Below, piece by piece: positions 19,464 to 29,596 of a DNA stretch of 64,000 bases (positions are counted from its first letter, which is position 1; each line of letters opens with the position of its first letter). Under the pieces are notes generated by a model that was not told where the DNA came from, ran no database searches, and saw only the letters and a program-made list of their open reading frames with translations. The translations under genes and the position numbers were made by a program. The DNA is from JAIBJN01 sp963775395 (GTDB lineage: Bacteria > Actinomycetota > Thermoleophilia > Gaiellales > Gaiellaceae): positions 248,001 to 312,000 of the forward strand of contig CAVZIX010000020.1 in NCBI GenBank assembly GCA_963775395.1, written 5' to 3'.

Positions 19464-20861
19464 GTGAAGATCGTCGTCCTCGGGGCCGGGCAGGTCGGTG
19501 CCACCATCGTCGAGGCTCTGCACAACGACCACGACATCACCGTGGTCGACCTCGACGCCAAGCGGCTCCAGGCCCTTTCGTACCGCTACGACGTGCACAC
19601 GGTGGCGGGCAACGGCGCCACGCGGCGCGTGCTCCAGGAGGCCGGCATCGAGAGGGCCTCGTTGATGATCGCCTGCACGTCGCGCGACGAGATCAACCTC
19701 GTGGCGGCGACCCTCGTGAAGAAGGTCTCGGAGGCGCAGACGATCGTGCGGACGTCGAACCCGGAGTACATCGAGGCCTGGCAGGAGCGCCAGATCGAGG
19801 TCGACTTCATGGTCTCCTCCGAGCTCGAGACGGCCTACGCAGTCCTCCAGACGATCGGCGTGCCGGCCGCGAAGCAGACCGACGTCTTCGCCGACGGCGA
19901 GGTGCAGATCGTCGAGTTCGACGTCCCGAAGGAGGGCTCGTCGGACGATCTGAGCGGCATCCCGCTCACGGAGGCCGCCGAGCGGGCCGCGGGTCGGGTG
20001 CGGGGCGGCGGCTACGAGCAGGTCGTCGGGCTCCCGCTCAAGAGGGCGACGATCCCCGCGAACTCGAAGGTCGCGAGCATCATCCGGTCGGATCGCATGA
20101 TCGTCCCGCGCGGTGACGAGTCGATCATGCCCGGCGACCGGATCGTCGTCATCGGCTCGCCCGACGCCGCACGCGAATGGGGCGGGATCATGGCCCGTGG
20201 AGAGCGGCGCGTCGACGACGTCGTCGTCTTCGGCGCCGGGGGGACAGGCGTTGCGATCGCCCGCGTGCTTCTCGACCAGGGAATTCGCGTGCGCGTGATC
20301 GAGGCGGACGAGGAGCGCGCGCGCGAGGTCGCGGACGAGGTGACGGACGCGCGCGTGTATCACGCGACCGGTCTCGACCCCGACTTCCTCGAACGCGAAC
20401 GGATCGGACAGGCGAGCGCCGCGGTTTTCGCCATGCGCGAGGACTCGAAGAACCTCTACGCCGCGATGCTCGCGAGGGTGCACGGGATCGGCTTCACGAT
20501 CGGGATCGTCCACGACACGGTCTCCGTCGAGGTCTTCGAGCGGGCGGGGATCGACGTCGCGGTCAACCCGCGCTCGGTGACGGCCGAGGAGATCGTCCGC
20601 TTCGCGCACGACCCGCGGGTTCGTCAGCTCGCCATGCTGGAGGGCGACCGCTTCGAGATCCTCGACATCACCGTCCGCGACTCGAGCAAGCTCGTTCGCA
20701 CGCCGTTCAAGGATCTGCCGATGACCGGGTCGCTGATCGGCGCGATCGTCCGCGACGGAGCGGTCATCTTCCCGCACGGCGACGACCAGCTCGAGCCGGG
20801 CGACCGCGCCATCATCTTCACCGAGTCGAGCCGCGTGGCCGAGGTCGAGAAGGCGCTGTGA
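19464..20861 (+). CDS. trkA: Trk potassium uptake regulatory subunit TrkA
   Basis: 465 residues with the two-fold RCK layout of TrkA. The first Rossmann domain begins KIVVLGAGQVGATIVEAL and the second VVVFGAGGTGVAIARVLL near residue 240. Each is followed by a TrkA-C domain (about 140-225 and 370-460). It binds NAD(H)/ATP and gates the TrkH channel on the cytoplasmic side of the membrane. The start is GTG 19464. Its stop overlaps the trkH GTG (20858), the usual coupling of the two subunits. Confidence 0.94.
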   Translation: MKIVVLGAGQVGATIVEALHNDHDITVVDLDAKRLQALSYRYDVHTVAGNGATRRVLQEAGIERASLMIACTSRDEINLVAATLVKKVSEAQTIVRTSNPEYIEAWQERQIEVDFMVSSELETAYAVLQTIGVPAAKQTDVFADGEVQIVEFDVPKEGSSDDLSGIPLTEAAERAAGRVRGGGYEQVVGLPLKRATIPANSKVASIIRSDRMIVPRGDESIMPGDRIVVIGSPDAAREWGGIMARGERRVDDVVVFGAGGTGVAIARVLLDQGIRVRVIEADEERAREVADEVTDARVYHATGLDPDFLERERIGQASAAVFAMREDSKNLYAAMLARVHGIGFTIGIVHDTVSVEVFERAGIDVAVNPRSVTAEEIVRFAHDPRVRQLAMLEGDRFEILDITVRDSSKLVRTPFKDLPMTGSLIGAIVRDGAVIFPHGDDQLEPGDRAIIFTESSRVAEVEKAL

Positions 20862-21982
20862 TCGGCCTGGTCGGCCGGCTGCGGCGCAGCGTGGGCGTCG
20901 ACGTCGGCGCGGCTCTCAACCTCGTCGGGGCGCTTCTCAAGTACTTCTCGCTGGCGTTCCTCTTCCCGATCGCGCTCGCGCTCGGCCATTCCGAGACCCG
21001 CGTGGCCGTTCGTCGCCGCAGGAGCGATCACTGCGGGCCTCGGGCTTCGGCCTCGAGCGGTTCACGCGAGGGGAAGGAGCACGTCGGCGTACGCGAGGGC
21101 TTCCTCGTCGTCTCGCTCACCTGGCTGCTCGCCGCGGGCGCCGTGGCGCTGCCGTACCTGTTCTCGGGCGAGTCGCAGCTCGACCGTCCGGTCGACGCGC
21201 TCTTCGAAGGGCATGTCGGGCATGACGACCTCGGGAGCGAGCGTCCTCACGGACTTCGCCGCGGTCGACCGGTCGATGATGATCTGGCGGCAGTTCAGCC
21301 AGTGGGTCGGCGGGATGGGCATCGTCGTCCTGGCGCTGGCGGTGCTGCCCCGCCTCCGCGTCGGCGGGCGGCAGCTCATGGAGCACGAGACGCCGGGCCC
21401 CGACCTCGAGACCCTCACGACGTCGATCCGGGACACGGCGCGGCGGCTCTGGATCCTTTACGTCTCGCTCACGGTCGTCCTCAGCCTCATCCTCGCCGTC
21501 CTCGGCTGGACCGGCGTGGACGAGCGTATGGGGCTGTACGAGGCCGTGGCCTATGCGTTCTCCACGCTGCCGACGGGCGGCTTCGGAACCGACCCGCGCT
21601 CCGTCGAGCCGTTCGCGGCCGCCTCGCAGTGGGTGATCGCGCTCTTCATGGTCATCGGCGGCGTCAACTTCGCGCTGCTCTACCGCGCCTTCGTGCGCCG
21701 GCACCCGGCGACGATCTTCCGCGACAACGAGCTGCGGCTCTACCTCTCGCTGCTGCTGGCCGCCTCAGCGTCTACGTGGGCATCTTCGTCGCCGGGGCGG
21801 TGCTCCTCCTGGTGGACGCGCACCGCGTCGAGCTCGAGCTCTCGCCGTTCGCGGCCATCGCGGCCTCGGCGACCACGCTCGGAAACGTGGGCCCTGGTCG
21901 GGCTTCGCCGGCCCGATGGGCTCGTTCACCCCCTCAGCGACGTTTCGAAGGGAATCATGATCGTCCTGGCGATGCTTGCTGC
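20858..21982 (+). CDS. trkH: Trk potassium transporter TrkH, C-terminus lost at a junction
   Basis: Begins GTG (VIGLVGRLRRSVGVDVG) overlapping trkA. The protein is rebuilt across frame changes near 21000, 21210 and 21765. It has the K+ filter segment MTTSGASVL, then WRQFSQWVGGMGIVVLALAVL and STLPTGGFGTDPRSV, the repeated pore motifs of the SKT family. After GIMIVLAML at about 21970 the sequence turns into adapter. Only about 375 of the expected 480 residues are present. The truncation is an artefact of the chimera. Confidence 0.88.
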
Positions 21983-22007
21983 CCTGTTCCTTCGTCAGCG
22001 TATTGCT
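21983..22007 (+). other. Residual nanopore adapter, chimeric junction
   Basis: CCTGTTCCTTCGTCAGCG followed by TATTGCT closely matches the ligation-adapter top strand (CCTGTACTTCGTTCAG, then TTACGTATTGCT) with typical read errors. TrkH coding ends here and an unrelated protein starts in mid-sequence. Confidence 0.8.
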
Positions 22008-22770
22008 CGCGAGGAGCCGGCCGGCGACGACCACCCGGCCGAGCGCGTCTCGGAGGCCCGCGACGTTCCAGCTCCAGTATGGCATGCCGATCGACTGGCG
22101 GCCGGTGGAGCGGCGCGTCGCTGCCGGCGTGCCGGCGGTCATCGCCACGCGGCTGCGGCGCCCCGACCGCGAGCCGCGCTGCTGCGCCGCCTGCGGGTCT
22201 CGCCTTCTCCGGGCTCTCGCTCGACGACCCGAGGTGATCGAGCGCGCGTGCACCGAGGCGCTGATCGAGCCGAGGGAGATCCGCGCGTGGACGACCGATC
22301 CGGCGCGGCTGGAGCCGACGCTGCGCGCCGACATGGAGGCCTCGCGCAGCCCGTCGCCGCCGCACGCGCGCAGGACTACAAGCTCGGCGGCACGGACGAG
22401 GAGCGCCGCTACCCTGCCCTCTGACCGAGCTCATCCGGGTCCCGACCGCCGGCCGGACTGGCCGACCGCGAACCGCGTCGACCTGCCCGGCTACCGCCCG
22501 GTCGAGGCCTACGAGGCGGCGATCGCCAACATCGGCGCCCGAGCTGGACGCGCTGCCGGAGATCCGGACTCGGTCGACGAGGTGCTGAGGTGGGCCGGAT
22601 GCCCGATCGCGAGCGGCCGAGGTCGCCGCCGTCTGCCGACCGCGAGATCCGCGATGTCCGGAACTGGAGCTCGCCCGCGTCGCGACGCTCCTTCCGGTCG
22701 GCGGCGACGGTTACTGGTCGCCGCTGTCGAGCGGGAACCGGCGGGATCCTCGAGGAGCTGCCGTCTAGCC
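22008..22770 (+). CDS. DsbA-family oxidoreductase, N-terminus lost, many frameshifts
   Basis: Pieces in different frames read QYGMPIDWRPVERRVAAG, GLSLDDPEVIERACTEALI and LPGYRPVEAYEAAIANIG. A region ending VAAVC precedes ELELARVATL and a C-terminal GDGYWSP. This resembles actinobacterial DsbA-like thioredoxin-fold proteins, with the catalytic N-terminal strand missing because the segment starts at the junction. At least five frame changes occur, so boundaries are approximate. It lies upstream of the Mau-like genes, where an oxidoreductase would suit disulfide formation. Confidence 0.45.
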
Positions 22771-23270
22771 TTCCGCGCCGCATGCTCAGCCGTGGTCCTC
22801 GCGCTGCTCCTCGGCGCGCGTGCTCACCGGCTCCCGCCTGCTTCAAGCTCGCCGACGGGCCGGCGCACGCGCGCCGCGCTGGCACCTACGGGATCCACGA
22901 CGGTAGCCGCTGCCCGCGCGGCCGTGGGGCGGGTTGTCGTCGTCGTCGAGCTCGTCTCGCGGCGGGATGGTCGTGGGGTCGAGGCAACCGCCTGGGCGGG
23001 CGCCGCGCTGTTCGCGGCGTTCACCGTCGCGCAAGCCGCGCGCTCGTCTCGGGGCGCGCTGGCGCGCCATGTCGTGCTTCGGCGCGCGCGGGCGGATCGG
23101 CCGCGCCTCGCTGGCCCGCGCCGCGGCGTCGCGGCGCGTTCGCGGTGCTGCCGCTGCTCGACCGCGACGAGCCGTCGACGGAGGGCTGCTCGCCATCGGG
23201 CTCGTCGTCGCGCTGCTCGGCATTGCCGCGCTGGCGTCGCGGTGCTCGCCCTCGCGCGCGAACTGAGCGC
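22771..23270 (+). CDS. MauE/DoxX-type membrane protein, frameshifted
   Basis: Frames combine to give a hydrophobic start, then FKLADGPAH and RRTRAALAPTG, TAWAGAALFAAFTVAQAAR, a CRCFGA-like cysteine pair (present as MSCFGARGRIGRASLAR) and LAIGLVVALLGIAALA. MauE-type proteins are four-helix membrane proteins with a conserved cysteine pair that help mature methylamine dehydrogenase. The next two genes fit that role. Boundaries are approximate because of frequent indels. Confidence 0.5.
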
Positions 23271-23625
23271 GCTGCGCGCAGAGATCGACCCGCGCCGGCG
23301 GCGCTCGAGATCCGCGAGGAGGGGCCGGAGCTGGCGGCCGCAGCAGCCATGGAGGTCGGGCCGGGCGGCTCGGGCTCGCTGTGGTCGACCTCGGAGGGGT
23401 GCGGCCGGGATGTCCCGCGCACTGGCCGCCGCCATCGAGGCGCTCGGCCGCGACCCGCTGGTGCCGTGCGCGACTTCGACGGGTGGCCGACGCCCACGCC
23501 GGCCGCCGCCGGCATCCGAGGTCGCCGTCGCGGTCCGCGTCGACGAGCACGGCACGGTGCTCGCGAGGGGCACTTCGAACACCCCGGCCGAGCTCGAGTC
23601 GGCGTGCTGCGACGGCCGAGCGGCG
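23271..23625 (+). CDS. MauD/TlpA-type thioredoxin-like protein, frameshifted
   Basis: Directly after the MauE-like membrane region comes ALARELSALRAEIDP, then VDLGGVRPGCPA (one likely redox cysteine left), AIEALGRDPLV and a C-terminal part with VAVDEHGTVLA, KGTF-like and NTPAELESV segments. The end VDEHGTVLARG...NTPAELES is characteristic of MauD-like redoxins with the cis-proline region GSPF. The frame changes several times. It probably supplies disulfides to the cysteine-rich light-chain-like protein downstream. Confidence 0.5.
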
Positions 23626-24130
23626 CCGCGCTGGCGAGTCGCAGCGCGTTCCTCGCCAAGGTCAGCGGCACGCTGATGGCGACCCAGGCGCCAGAGACCG
23701 CGACCTCGACTGATCAAGCCCGGCGAGGCCGAGGCGCTACGACTTCTGCGGCCACATCTACACGACCGACTCCTGCCCGCACCCGACCGGGCTGCCGCGC
23801 GTCGACTTCCGCGGCCGCCCGCTGCGCGCGAAGGACGGCCATCGCGTCGACGACCTCGGCCGCCTCATCGACCTCGCCGGCGACCCGGTCGACAAGGACG
23901 GCAGCCGGCTGACCGACGCCGACGGCGTGCCGCTGCCCGCCGCGTCGCGGACGCCGGTCTGCCAGGCGGTCAAGGAGCAGTACAGCTTCAACACGAAGGT
24001 CAACAGCACCTGGTACCGCTGCTGCGGCGGGCACGTGCGCAAGCTCGTCGACTGCTGCTCGCACTCGAAGAAGCGCATCAACGGCGACAAGTCGCTGACC
24101 GGCTACTGCTACAAGGGCCACCACATCTTG
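23626..24130 (+). CDS. Cysteine-rich Tat-exported protein resembling methylamine dehydrogenase light chain, 3' end lost
   Basis: Starts with a probable Tat signal (FLAKVSGTLMAT after basic residues), then a mature region YDFCGHIYTTDSCPHPTG. Later parts are TPVCQAVKEQYSF, STWYRCCGGHVRKLVDCC and LTGYCYKGHH. Nine cysteines are seen, several adjacent, and WYRCC places a tryptophan beside the pair, as expected for TTQ-type light chains that need many disulfides. The sequence stops at adapter before the C-terminus. The link to methylamine dehydrogenase is from domain resemblance and neighbours; the catalytic heavy chain is not in the window. Confidence 0.5.
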
Positions 24131-24210
24131 GCAATACGTTTTTTGTGGCTATGCAACATTTTTATTCGGCACGTTTTTTTTTTTGTTTGTACTTCGTTCA
24201 GCGTATTGCT
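24131..24210. other. Nanopore adapter pair with low-complexity filler, chimeric junction
   Basis: GCAATACG begins at 24131, T-rich filler follows, then TGTACTTCGTTCAGCG and TATTGCT end at 24210. This is the bottom-strand end and the next top-strand start of a nanopore adapter, that is, two reads left unsplit. Light-chain-like coding stops on the left and a histidine kinase stops on the right. Confidence 0.95.
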
Positions 24211-25902
24211 CGACTCGCAGGCGTTAGACACCAGATTCAGGAGCACCTGTTGTAACTGCACCAGTCACCATAGATGCGCGGGAGTGCCGGCGCGAGATTA
24301 CGTAGCCACCGAGATGCGCCTGGCGAGGAAATCGCTGCGCGTGAGGTCGAGGACGTCTCTGGCGACGTCGTTCATGTCGAGTGCCTCGAAGGCGACATGG
24401 CCCTTCTTGAGCAGCGTTCGAAGCCTTTCGATGACCGCACCAGCGCGTTTGTCGTTGGAGATGATGCCTTCAATGGCGGCCTTCGCCTCGGGCAGATCCG
24501 CGGCTCCTGCGACAACAACCGCATCGCCGCCAACGCGTTACGATCAGGATTGCTGACATCGGTTGGCTCAGCTCGTGAGCCATGGCTCCCGACAGCTCGC
24601 CCAGCGTCGCCACGCGACTGAGGTGCGCCGACTAGGCGCTGGAGATGGGCATCCATTTCCGCGCGCGCTTGCGGTCGCTGACGTCCCTGACGATGCTGAG
24701 GATCCTGTTGGCGTCACAACGGACAACGCACGCTTCGTAGAAGTGCTGCGCCTGATCGGATTCGAGCGAGTACATCGAACTTCCTCGGTTCGTCTGACGT
24801 CAGGGCACCGGCCATTGCGGTCGCAAAAGCGCTTCGAGATCGTTTCCGGCGGCAGCACGTCCCAAATCGCTTTGCCGAGGAACTCCTCGGGTGGGGACCG
24901 GGAGATCTGCCGGATTCTTCGCGTGGTAGTCAACGAACACGCCATTGAGGTCCAGGACGAACATCCAGTCCGGTATCGCGCAGAATCGCGCGAGTGCGCT
25001 CTTCGCTCCGCCGCAGTGCTTCCAGCGTCCGGTGGTGCTCGATCGCGATGCCGGCGATGTTGGCGGCGACTTCGACCAGCCGCGCTTCTTCGTCGAGCAG
25101 TGGCCTCGGGTTCGGGTAGTACATCGCAAACGAGCAGGACGCCGCTTGCGCGAAATAGGCGTCGACGAGCGAACAGGCGCGGAAGCCATAGGCGACGGCG
25201 AGCTCGCGGTAGTCCTCCCAGATGGGATCGACGAGCACGTCGGTGGCGATGATAACGCCACCCACGAATGCATGGCCGTCCCGATCCCGCTCGCGGGCCA
25301 ATCGCCGCGCCCTCGATCGCCTGGTTGTAGCCTTCCGGCAGGCTCGGCGCCGCTCCTCGCCGGAGGTGGGATTGTCATCTTCGTCGAGGGAGATCTCGCC
25401 GAGCACCACATCCCGTCGCTGTGCCGTTCGACTAGTTGCACGAGGCGCGTGAGGACGACATCGAGTGCGGCGCCGGTCGCGATCATCTCGAGCACGTGCT
25501 GCTGCCCGGCGCGGAAGTCGGCCGCTTGCCGCTTTTCTGTGATCTCGCGAGAGACGGCAAGCAGCTGGACGACCGTTCCGTCGTCGCCCGCAATCGGCGT
25601 GACGACGACGTCCCACCACTTCTCTGCACCGCGGGCGGTTCGGCAGAATGCTTCGAACGACGTGCGTTCGCCGGCCATGGCGCGTGCAACTGCGGCACGT
25701 GCGGCCGCTTGGTGTTCACCCTCCCGGGATGTCCACCCAGACCCGGGCCAATCGAATCGTCGGTGCAATCCAGGTCAGCAGTTCCACGCCGGCAGAGTTC
25801 AGGTAGACGAGGCGGCCGCGAGGTCGATGAGCTTGACGCAATCGCTGCTCCCCTCGATCAGGTGGCGCCCAGTAGTTCGAAGGGTGGCAGTCCCACAATC
25901 AT
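24211..25902 (-). CDS. PAS-GAF-PAS sensor histidine kinase, C-terminus lost
   Basis: Reverse strand from ATG 25902 (MIVGLPPFELLG). In order: a PAS domain (CVKLIDLRGRLVYLNSAG), a linker, a GAF domain (AAGQQHVLEMIATGA-like start, then ANIAGIAIEHHRTLEALRRS), a second PAS (PDWMFVLDLNGVFVDYHAK), then the HisKA region GELSGAMAHELSQPMSAIL with the phosphorylated histidine. The N-box start VQLQQVLLNLVSNACES lies right at the junction, where the ATPase domain is cut off. Several frame changes occur. Paired with the response regulator just upstream. Type resembles Acidobacteria kinases. Confidence 0.82.
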
Positions 25903-25906
25903 TGAT

Positions 25907-26261
25907 TCAGCTGAGCGAACCAACGACGTTGCTCAAGGCGGCGACGAGGCTGTCTTCGTCGAACGGCTTACCGGAGTGTGGAACATCGGTCGGGACGTCA
26001 TCTCCCAGAAAGTAATCGCTGTCACCAGTGATGAGAACCAGAGTGGCAGGCGACGGCCGGCTGTCCGGCCGTTCCGTCGCGCAACTCCAGTCCGTTCAAA
26101 CCTGGCAGCCGGATATCCAGGATAACGCAGTCGAAGTCGTGGCCGCTGCCTGCGAACTCTTCGCGGACGCGGAAGAGCCGGATTTGATGGCCCATCGCGC
26201 GAAGAAGCCGGTTCAAAGCGGCGCGCACATCGATGTCGTCATCGACGACGGCGAGCGTCAT
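25907..26261 (-). CDS. Single-domain response regulator, frameshifted
   Basis: ATG 26261, MTLAVVDDDIDVRAALNRLL, with the acidic pair DD and phosphoacceptor Asp in CVILDIRLPGLNG. A frame change near 26040-26075 is followed by VLITGDSDYFL and KPFDEDSLVAAL, the conserved Lys-Pro region of receivers. No output domain: about 118 residues in all. It ends four bases before the kinase ATG, so the two are co-expressed. It likely passes phosphate within a two-component pathway of unknown signal. Confidence 0.8.
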
Positions 26262-26468
26262 GGCGGTGGAGTCTACCATCGACGCGGCCACCCATGTTTG
26301 AGCCGTATCAAGTCTGAGATTTTCAGGTTCCAGGTTCCAGTTGGTGTCATGCACTTGATCCCGAGCCCAATGCGCCGCGTCTGGGATCTTGACTCGGCGC
26401 GCGGATACCGACGGCACTTCGTCGTGTTGCGGGAATTTGGCCAATCGAGGTCCGGCTGAAGCCGGACG

Positions 26469-26888
26469 CTACTTCGGAACCTTCACTTTGCCGTTCTGCA
26501 GTTCCACCAGACCGACGCTGTTTCCCGCCGGGTCCTTGAACACGGCAAGCACCACGCCAGCAGTTCTCTCGGCGTCGCGGAAATCCAATAGGTCCGCCTC
26601 TCGCGACCACCTTTGCGAGCATCGCGGTGATGTCGTCAACGCCGACATACACGATGGTCTCTGGGGCGCCCTTCCCAATCGTCGCGGGGAGGGGGGATGT
26701 GACGGCCGTCATCACATCTCCCACCCGGGGCGATTGTCCACTCGAAGAGGTCGGTGTAGAACCGCTGCAGTTGCTCGCCCTCGGGACCCAAAATGCTGAA
26801 GAAGACCGACGGGCGCGCCGGATGCGCTCTGGGCTGATGCGATCGTAGGACACAGAAAGGCACACGCGAGGACGACGAATCGAATCAC
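26469..26888 (-). CDS. Exported VOC (glyoxalase-like) protein, frameshifted
   Basis: GTG 26888 opens VIRFVVLACAFLCPTIASAQ, a signal peptide ending in SAQ. The rest is split over three frames: FFSILGPEGEQLQRFYTDLF, ETIVYVGVDDITAMLAKVV and GVVLAVFKDPAGNSVGLVEL. These are the strand order and end motif (FxDPxGNxxGLVE) of the vicinal oxygen chelate fold. VOC proteins bind a metal and act on small electrophiles or serve as binding proteins. The activity here cannot be assigned. Confidence 0.7.
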
Positions 26889-27001
26889 GATGGGACTCCT
26901 TGTGTGCGAGTCTAGCCAGACCAGCGAGCGGCGTCTTGACGTTTCTTGCGGTCGCGCGGAGAGGAGCGTGAAAAGAGGCGTGCAAAAAGTAAAGGCGGGT
27001 C

Positions 27002-28278
27002 CTAAGAACCACCCTCTACCTGAAGCCCGTAGCCCGTGGCCTGCTTGACGTCCTTGTGCGTGACTTCCTGGACGTCCTGCTTCTTCTTCGAGCCGAGGTT
27101 CGACTTCCTGAATCTCAATAGTGGGCTGCTCCTTGAGCACCTGCTGGCGATCGAGCCGCTCCATCTCCATGTGCTGGCGGATTTCCTCCGGCGTCATCTG
27201 CGACTGCTTACGCGCGGCCAGCTTTTCCTGGCGAGCGTTCTTGGCAATGTGCAAATCGTCGAGGTCCGTCTGCGCGCGCCGCGGCCACGGCTTCGGCGTT
27301 GAGGACTCCAGTGTGGTGGGCTCGCTGGTGAGCGGCACGTTATTGTCTGCCGGCGAAATCTCGTGACGGCCGTTCTCTTCGTCACCGCTTCGTGAGGGTC
27401 GCCGTCATGTGCATCTTCAAGATGTCCCGCCAGCCGATGCCGGTGTTGTAGGCGCCGGGGAAATCACACCCTGCTGCGTCGCATACGGGATGATGCACAT
27501 CTCCGTGCGGCGGAAGTCGTAGTTGAACAGATCCTGGAACCACATCCCGGCGATGAACAGGAAGTTCCACCGGTCTGCGCGCCGCTGTTCGATGTCGCTC
27601 AGCGTGCGGTCGCCGGAGACCTTGCCGTAGCTCTTGCCGGTGGCGCCAAAGGTCTTGTCGAACTTCTTCATCAGGTCGGCGAGCCGGAAGTGCGTTGGCG
27701 CCTTGAACGAGTCGTAGTTGCGCATGAGGGCCAGCGCCATGCCGACCACCGACAGGAACTTGCCACGCGCCGCGTCGTTGACTTGCGCGACATCCCTCGC
27801 CAGGCGTTTCGGCGTTGAGGAACGCCGTGACCGGCACCGCTTCCTTGGTTTCCTTGAGATCATCAGCGCCATGCCCGATGCCGCCGGTCGATCGACGGTG
27901 AGCTGGCCCCGTCGCGGAATCCGGCCCGTGGACGACGTCCGCCCAGTCGGTGAAGGTGGACATGAACGAGATAGGGAAGCCGAGCACGGATCGGCTCGCC
28001 GATGCCGGTCTGGTTTCTTCACGTCGTGCGCCAGGTGCGACAGGGGTGTTTAGCGCTGCGCGGCGCGCCGCTCCGGCGTTCACTTTCTTCGTCGGGCCGG
28101 TGAACGACACCGGCTGGAACGAGAGGAAGTTGATCCGCTTCGGGTTGTCGAGCGCGGAGCTTCGACGATAGTTTTCGACTTTGCTCGTTATTGACGCCGT
28201 TGACGATGGTGACGACCGGGACGATGTCGACGCCTGCCGTGTGAGAGGTTCTCGATGGCGCGCAGCTTCCGATAGAAG
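27002..28278 (-). CDS. Radical SAM protein, C-terminal half (tetraether-lipid-synthase-like family)
   Basis: The N-terminus, with its CxxxCxxC cluster, is cut off at the junction. Rebuilt parts read IVPVVTIVNGVNNEQ, NPKRINFLSFQPVSFTG, FPISFMSTFTDWADVV, DIEQRRADRWNFLFIAGM, WFQDLFNYDFRRTEMCIIPYA and AYNTGIGWRDILKMHMTATL, then a charged helical tail (QMTPEEIRQHMEMERLDRQQ) to TAG 27002. The QPVSFTG segment and this length suit the radical SAM group containing pterin methylases and the Tes tetraether lipid synthase; Acidobacteria make related membrane-spanning lipids. The assignment is from memory of the family. Many frameshifts. Confidence 0.55.
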
Positions 28279-28355
28279 GCAATACGTCATTCGCCTTCGA
28301 TTCGATTTTGTTTTTTTTTTTTTTTTTTTTGCATGTACTCGTTGAGCGTATTGCT
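28279..28355. other. Nanopore adapter pair with poly-T, chimeric junction
   Basis: GCAATACG at 28279, poly-T at about 28306-28330, then TGTACTCGTTGAGCG and TATTGCT ending at 28355. Same pattern as 24131-24210. The radical SAM gene (left) and csb2 (right) are both cut here. Confidence 0.95.
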
Positions 28356-29596
28356 GGGCGAGCCGTGCCAGGTCCATTTGTCGCGGTGAGCCAGACCGGT
28401 TTCGAGGACGAGAAGGAGGTCCTCAGCTGAGCCACACATGGGGTGCCGCGCACTCAGCTGGGGGTGGACATGGTCTGGCGGATACGTCGGTCGTCACCGA
28501 GGAGGGCGAGGGGAAGCTGGCGGGGAGCGATGGATGCCGACCGACGATCCGTCGGCGGACGGCCTGCGCATGCCCGTGGAGGGGAGTCTCCACGCCCTCG
28601 TCGAGAGGCATGGGTCCTCCTCCGACCAGTTCCATGGCGAGGACTTCCACCCGGTCCCGCCGCTCTCGGCCTTCCGGGTCGTCGGCTACCGTCGGGCGAC
28701 GGACCCGCAACGGCCCTTCATCGCGTTCGGCCTGCTCCAGCCCGACGCCAGCGGTTCCCGCTCGTTCGACTGGCTCGCCGGGCGAGGTCGTGGCGGCCAT
28801 GCTGCGGCACGCCGCCGCTCGCGCCGAGGTGGCCGTCGCCTCGGGTGGTGGCCCCGAGAGTCGCTCGCTTCGTCCTCGGCCACGGTGAGCCGGTCGGCCA
28901 GCCCCATCGTCCCGTCCGGGGCCGCCGCTCGCGTACCTCCCCCTGCCCAGCATCGAGCCGCGGGGGCGGCGTGCCGGGTCCGAGTGGCGACCGCGATTCG
29001 CCGGGTCCTGATCACCGCCTCAACGGGGGCGACGGCGACGAACTCCGAGCTCGCGCGCTTGTCGGCGACCGACCTCGTCGTGGAGGAGGGCCGCCGACGC
29101 GACGGCGATCCTGCCGCAGACTCCACTCACTCCGACGGCGACGGTCCGGCGCTACACCGAAGCCGGCGTCGACCTGGGCGACCGTGACGCCGGTCGTCCT
29201 CCCCGGCCATGACGACCCGCGGAAGCTCCGGAGGCGGCTGTACCCGAGATCCGATGGGGATGGTCCGCAGTCGGCGGCGGACGAGCGGAAGGCGAAGTTC
29301 TCGGCAAGCTCGATCAGACGGATCGACGACCTGCTCCGCCAGGCCATCCGTCAGGCGGGCTACCCCGACGAGCTCGCCCGTTATGCCGAGATCGCATGGA
29401 GGGCCGGTCGGCTTCTGGCCGGGGACCGAGCCGGCAAGCCGCTACAATTACTCCGACCAAGCTGCGCGGTTTCGCCGCCTGCACGTGCGGATCACCTTCG
29501 CGGGCGGGCTGGTGGACCCGTCCCGGTCCCCGGCCCGACTGTGTCTCGGAGGCTGGTCGCTTCATGGGGCTCGGTCTCTTCGGCGCCACGGACTGA
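28356..29596 (+). CDS. csb2: Type I-G (I-U) CRISPR protein Csb2, Cas5-Cas6 fusion, N-terminus lost, frameshifted
   Basis: The pieces in order are LGVDMVWADTSVV-like start, LRMPVEGSLHALVERH, PPLSAFRVVGYRRATDPQ, FIAFGLLQPDASGSRSFD, RFVLGHGEP, AYLPLPSIEPRG, AIRRVLITAS, VTPVVLPGHDDPRKLRRRL, DDLLRQAIRQAGYPDELA and RLHVRITFAGG, ending GRFMGLGLFGATD with TGA 29594-29596. This is the order of the GSU0054/Csb2 family, which in I-G systems supplies both the Cas5 backbone and the Cas6 crRNA-processing activity. The adjacent CRISPR array on the same strand supports it. About 130 residues are missing at the start because of the junction. No other cas gene remains. Confidence 0.82.
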
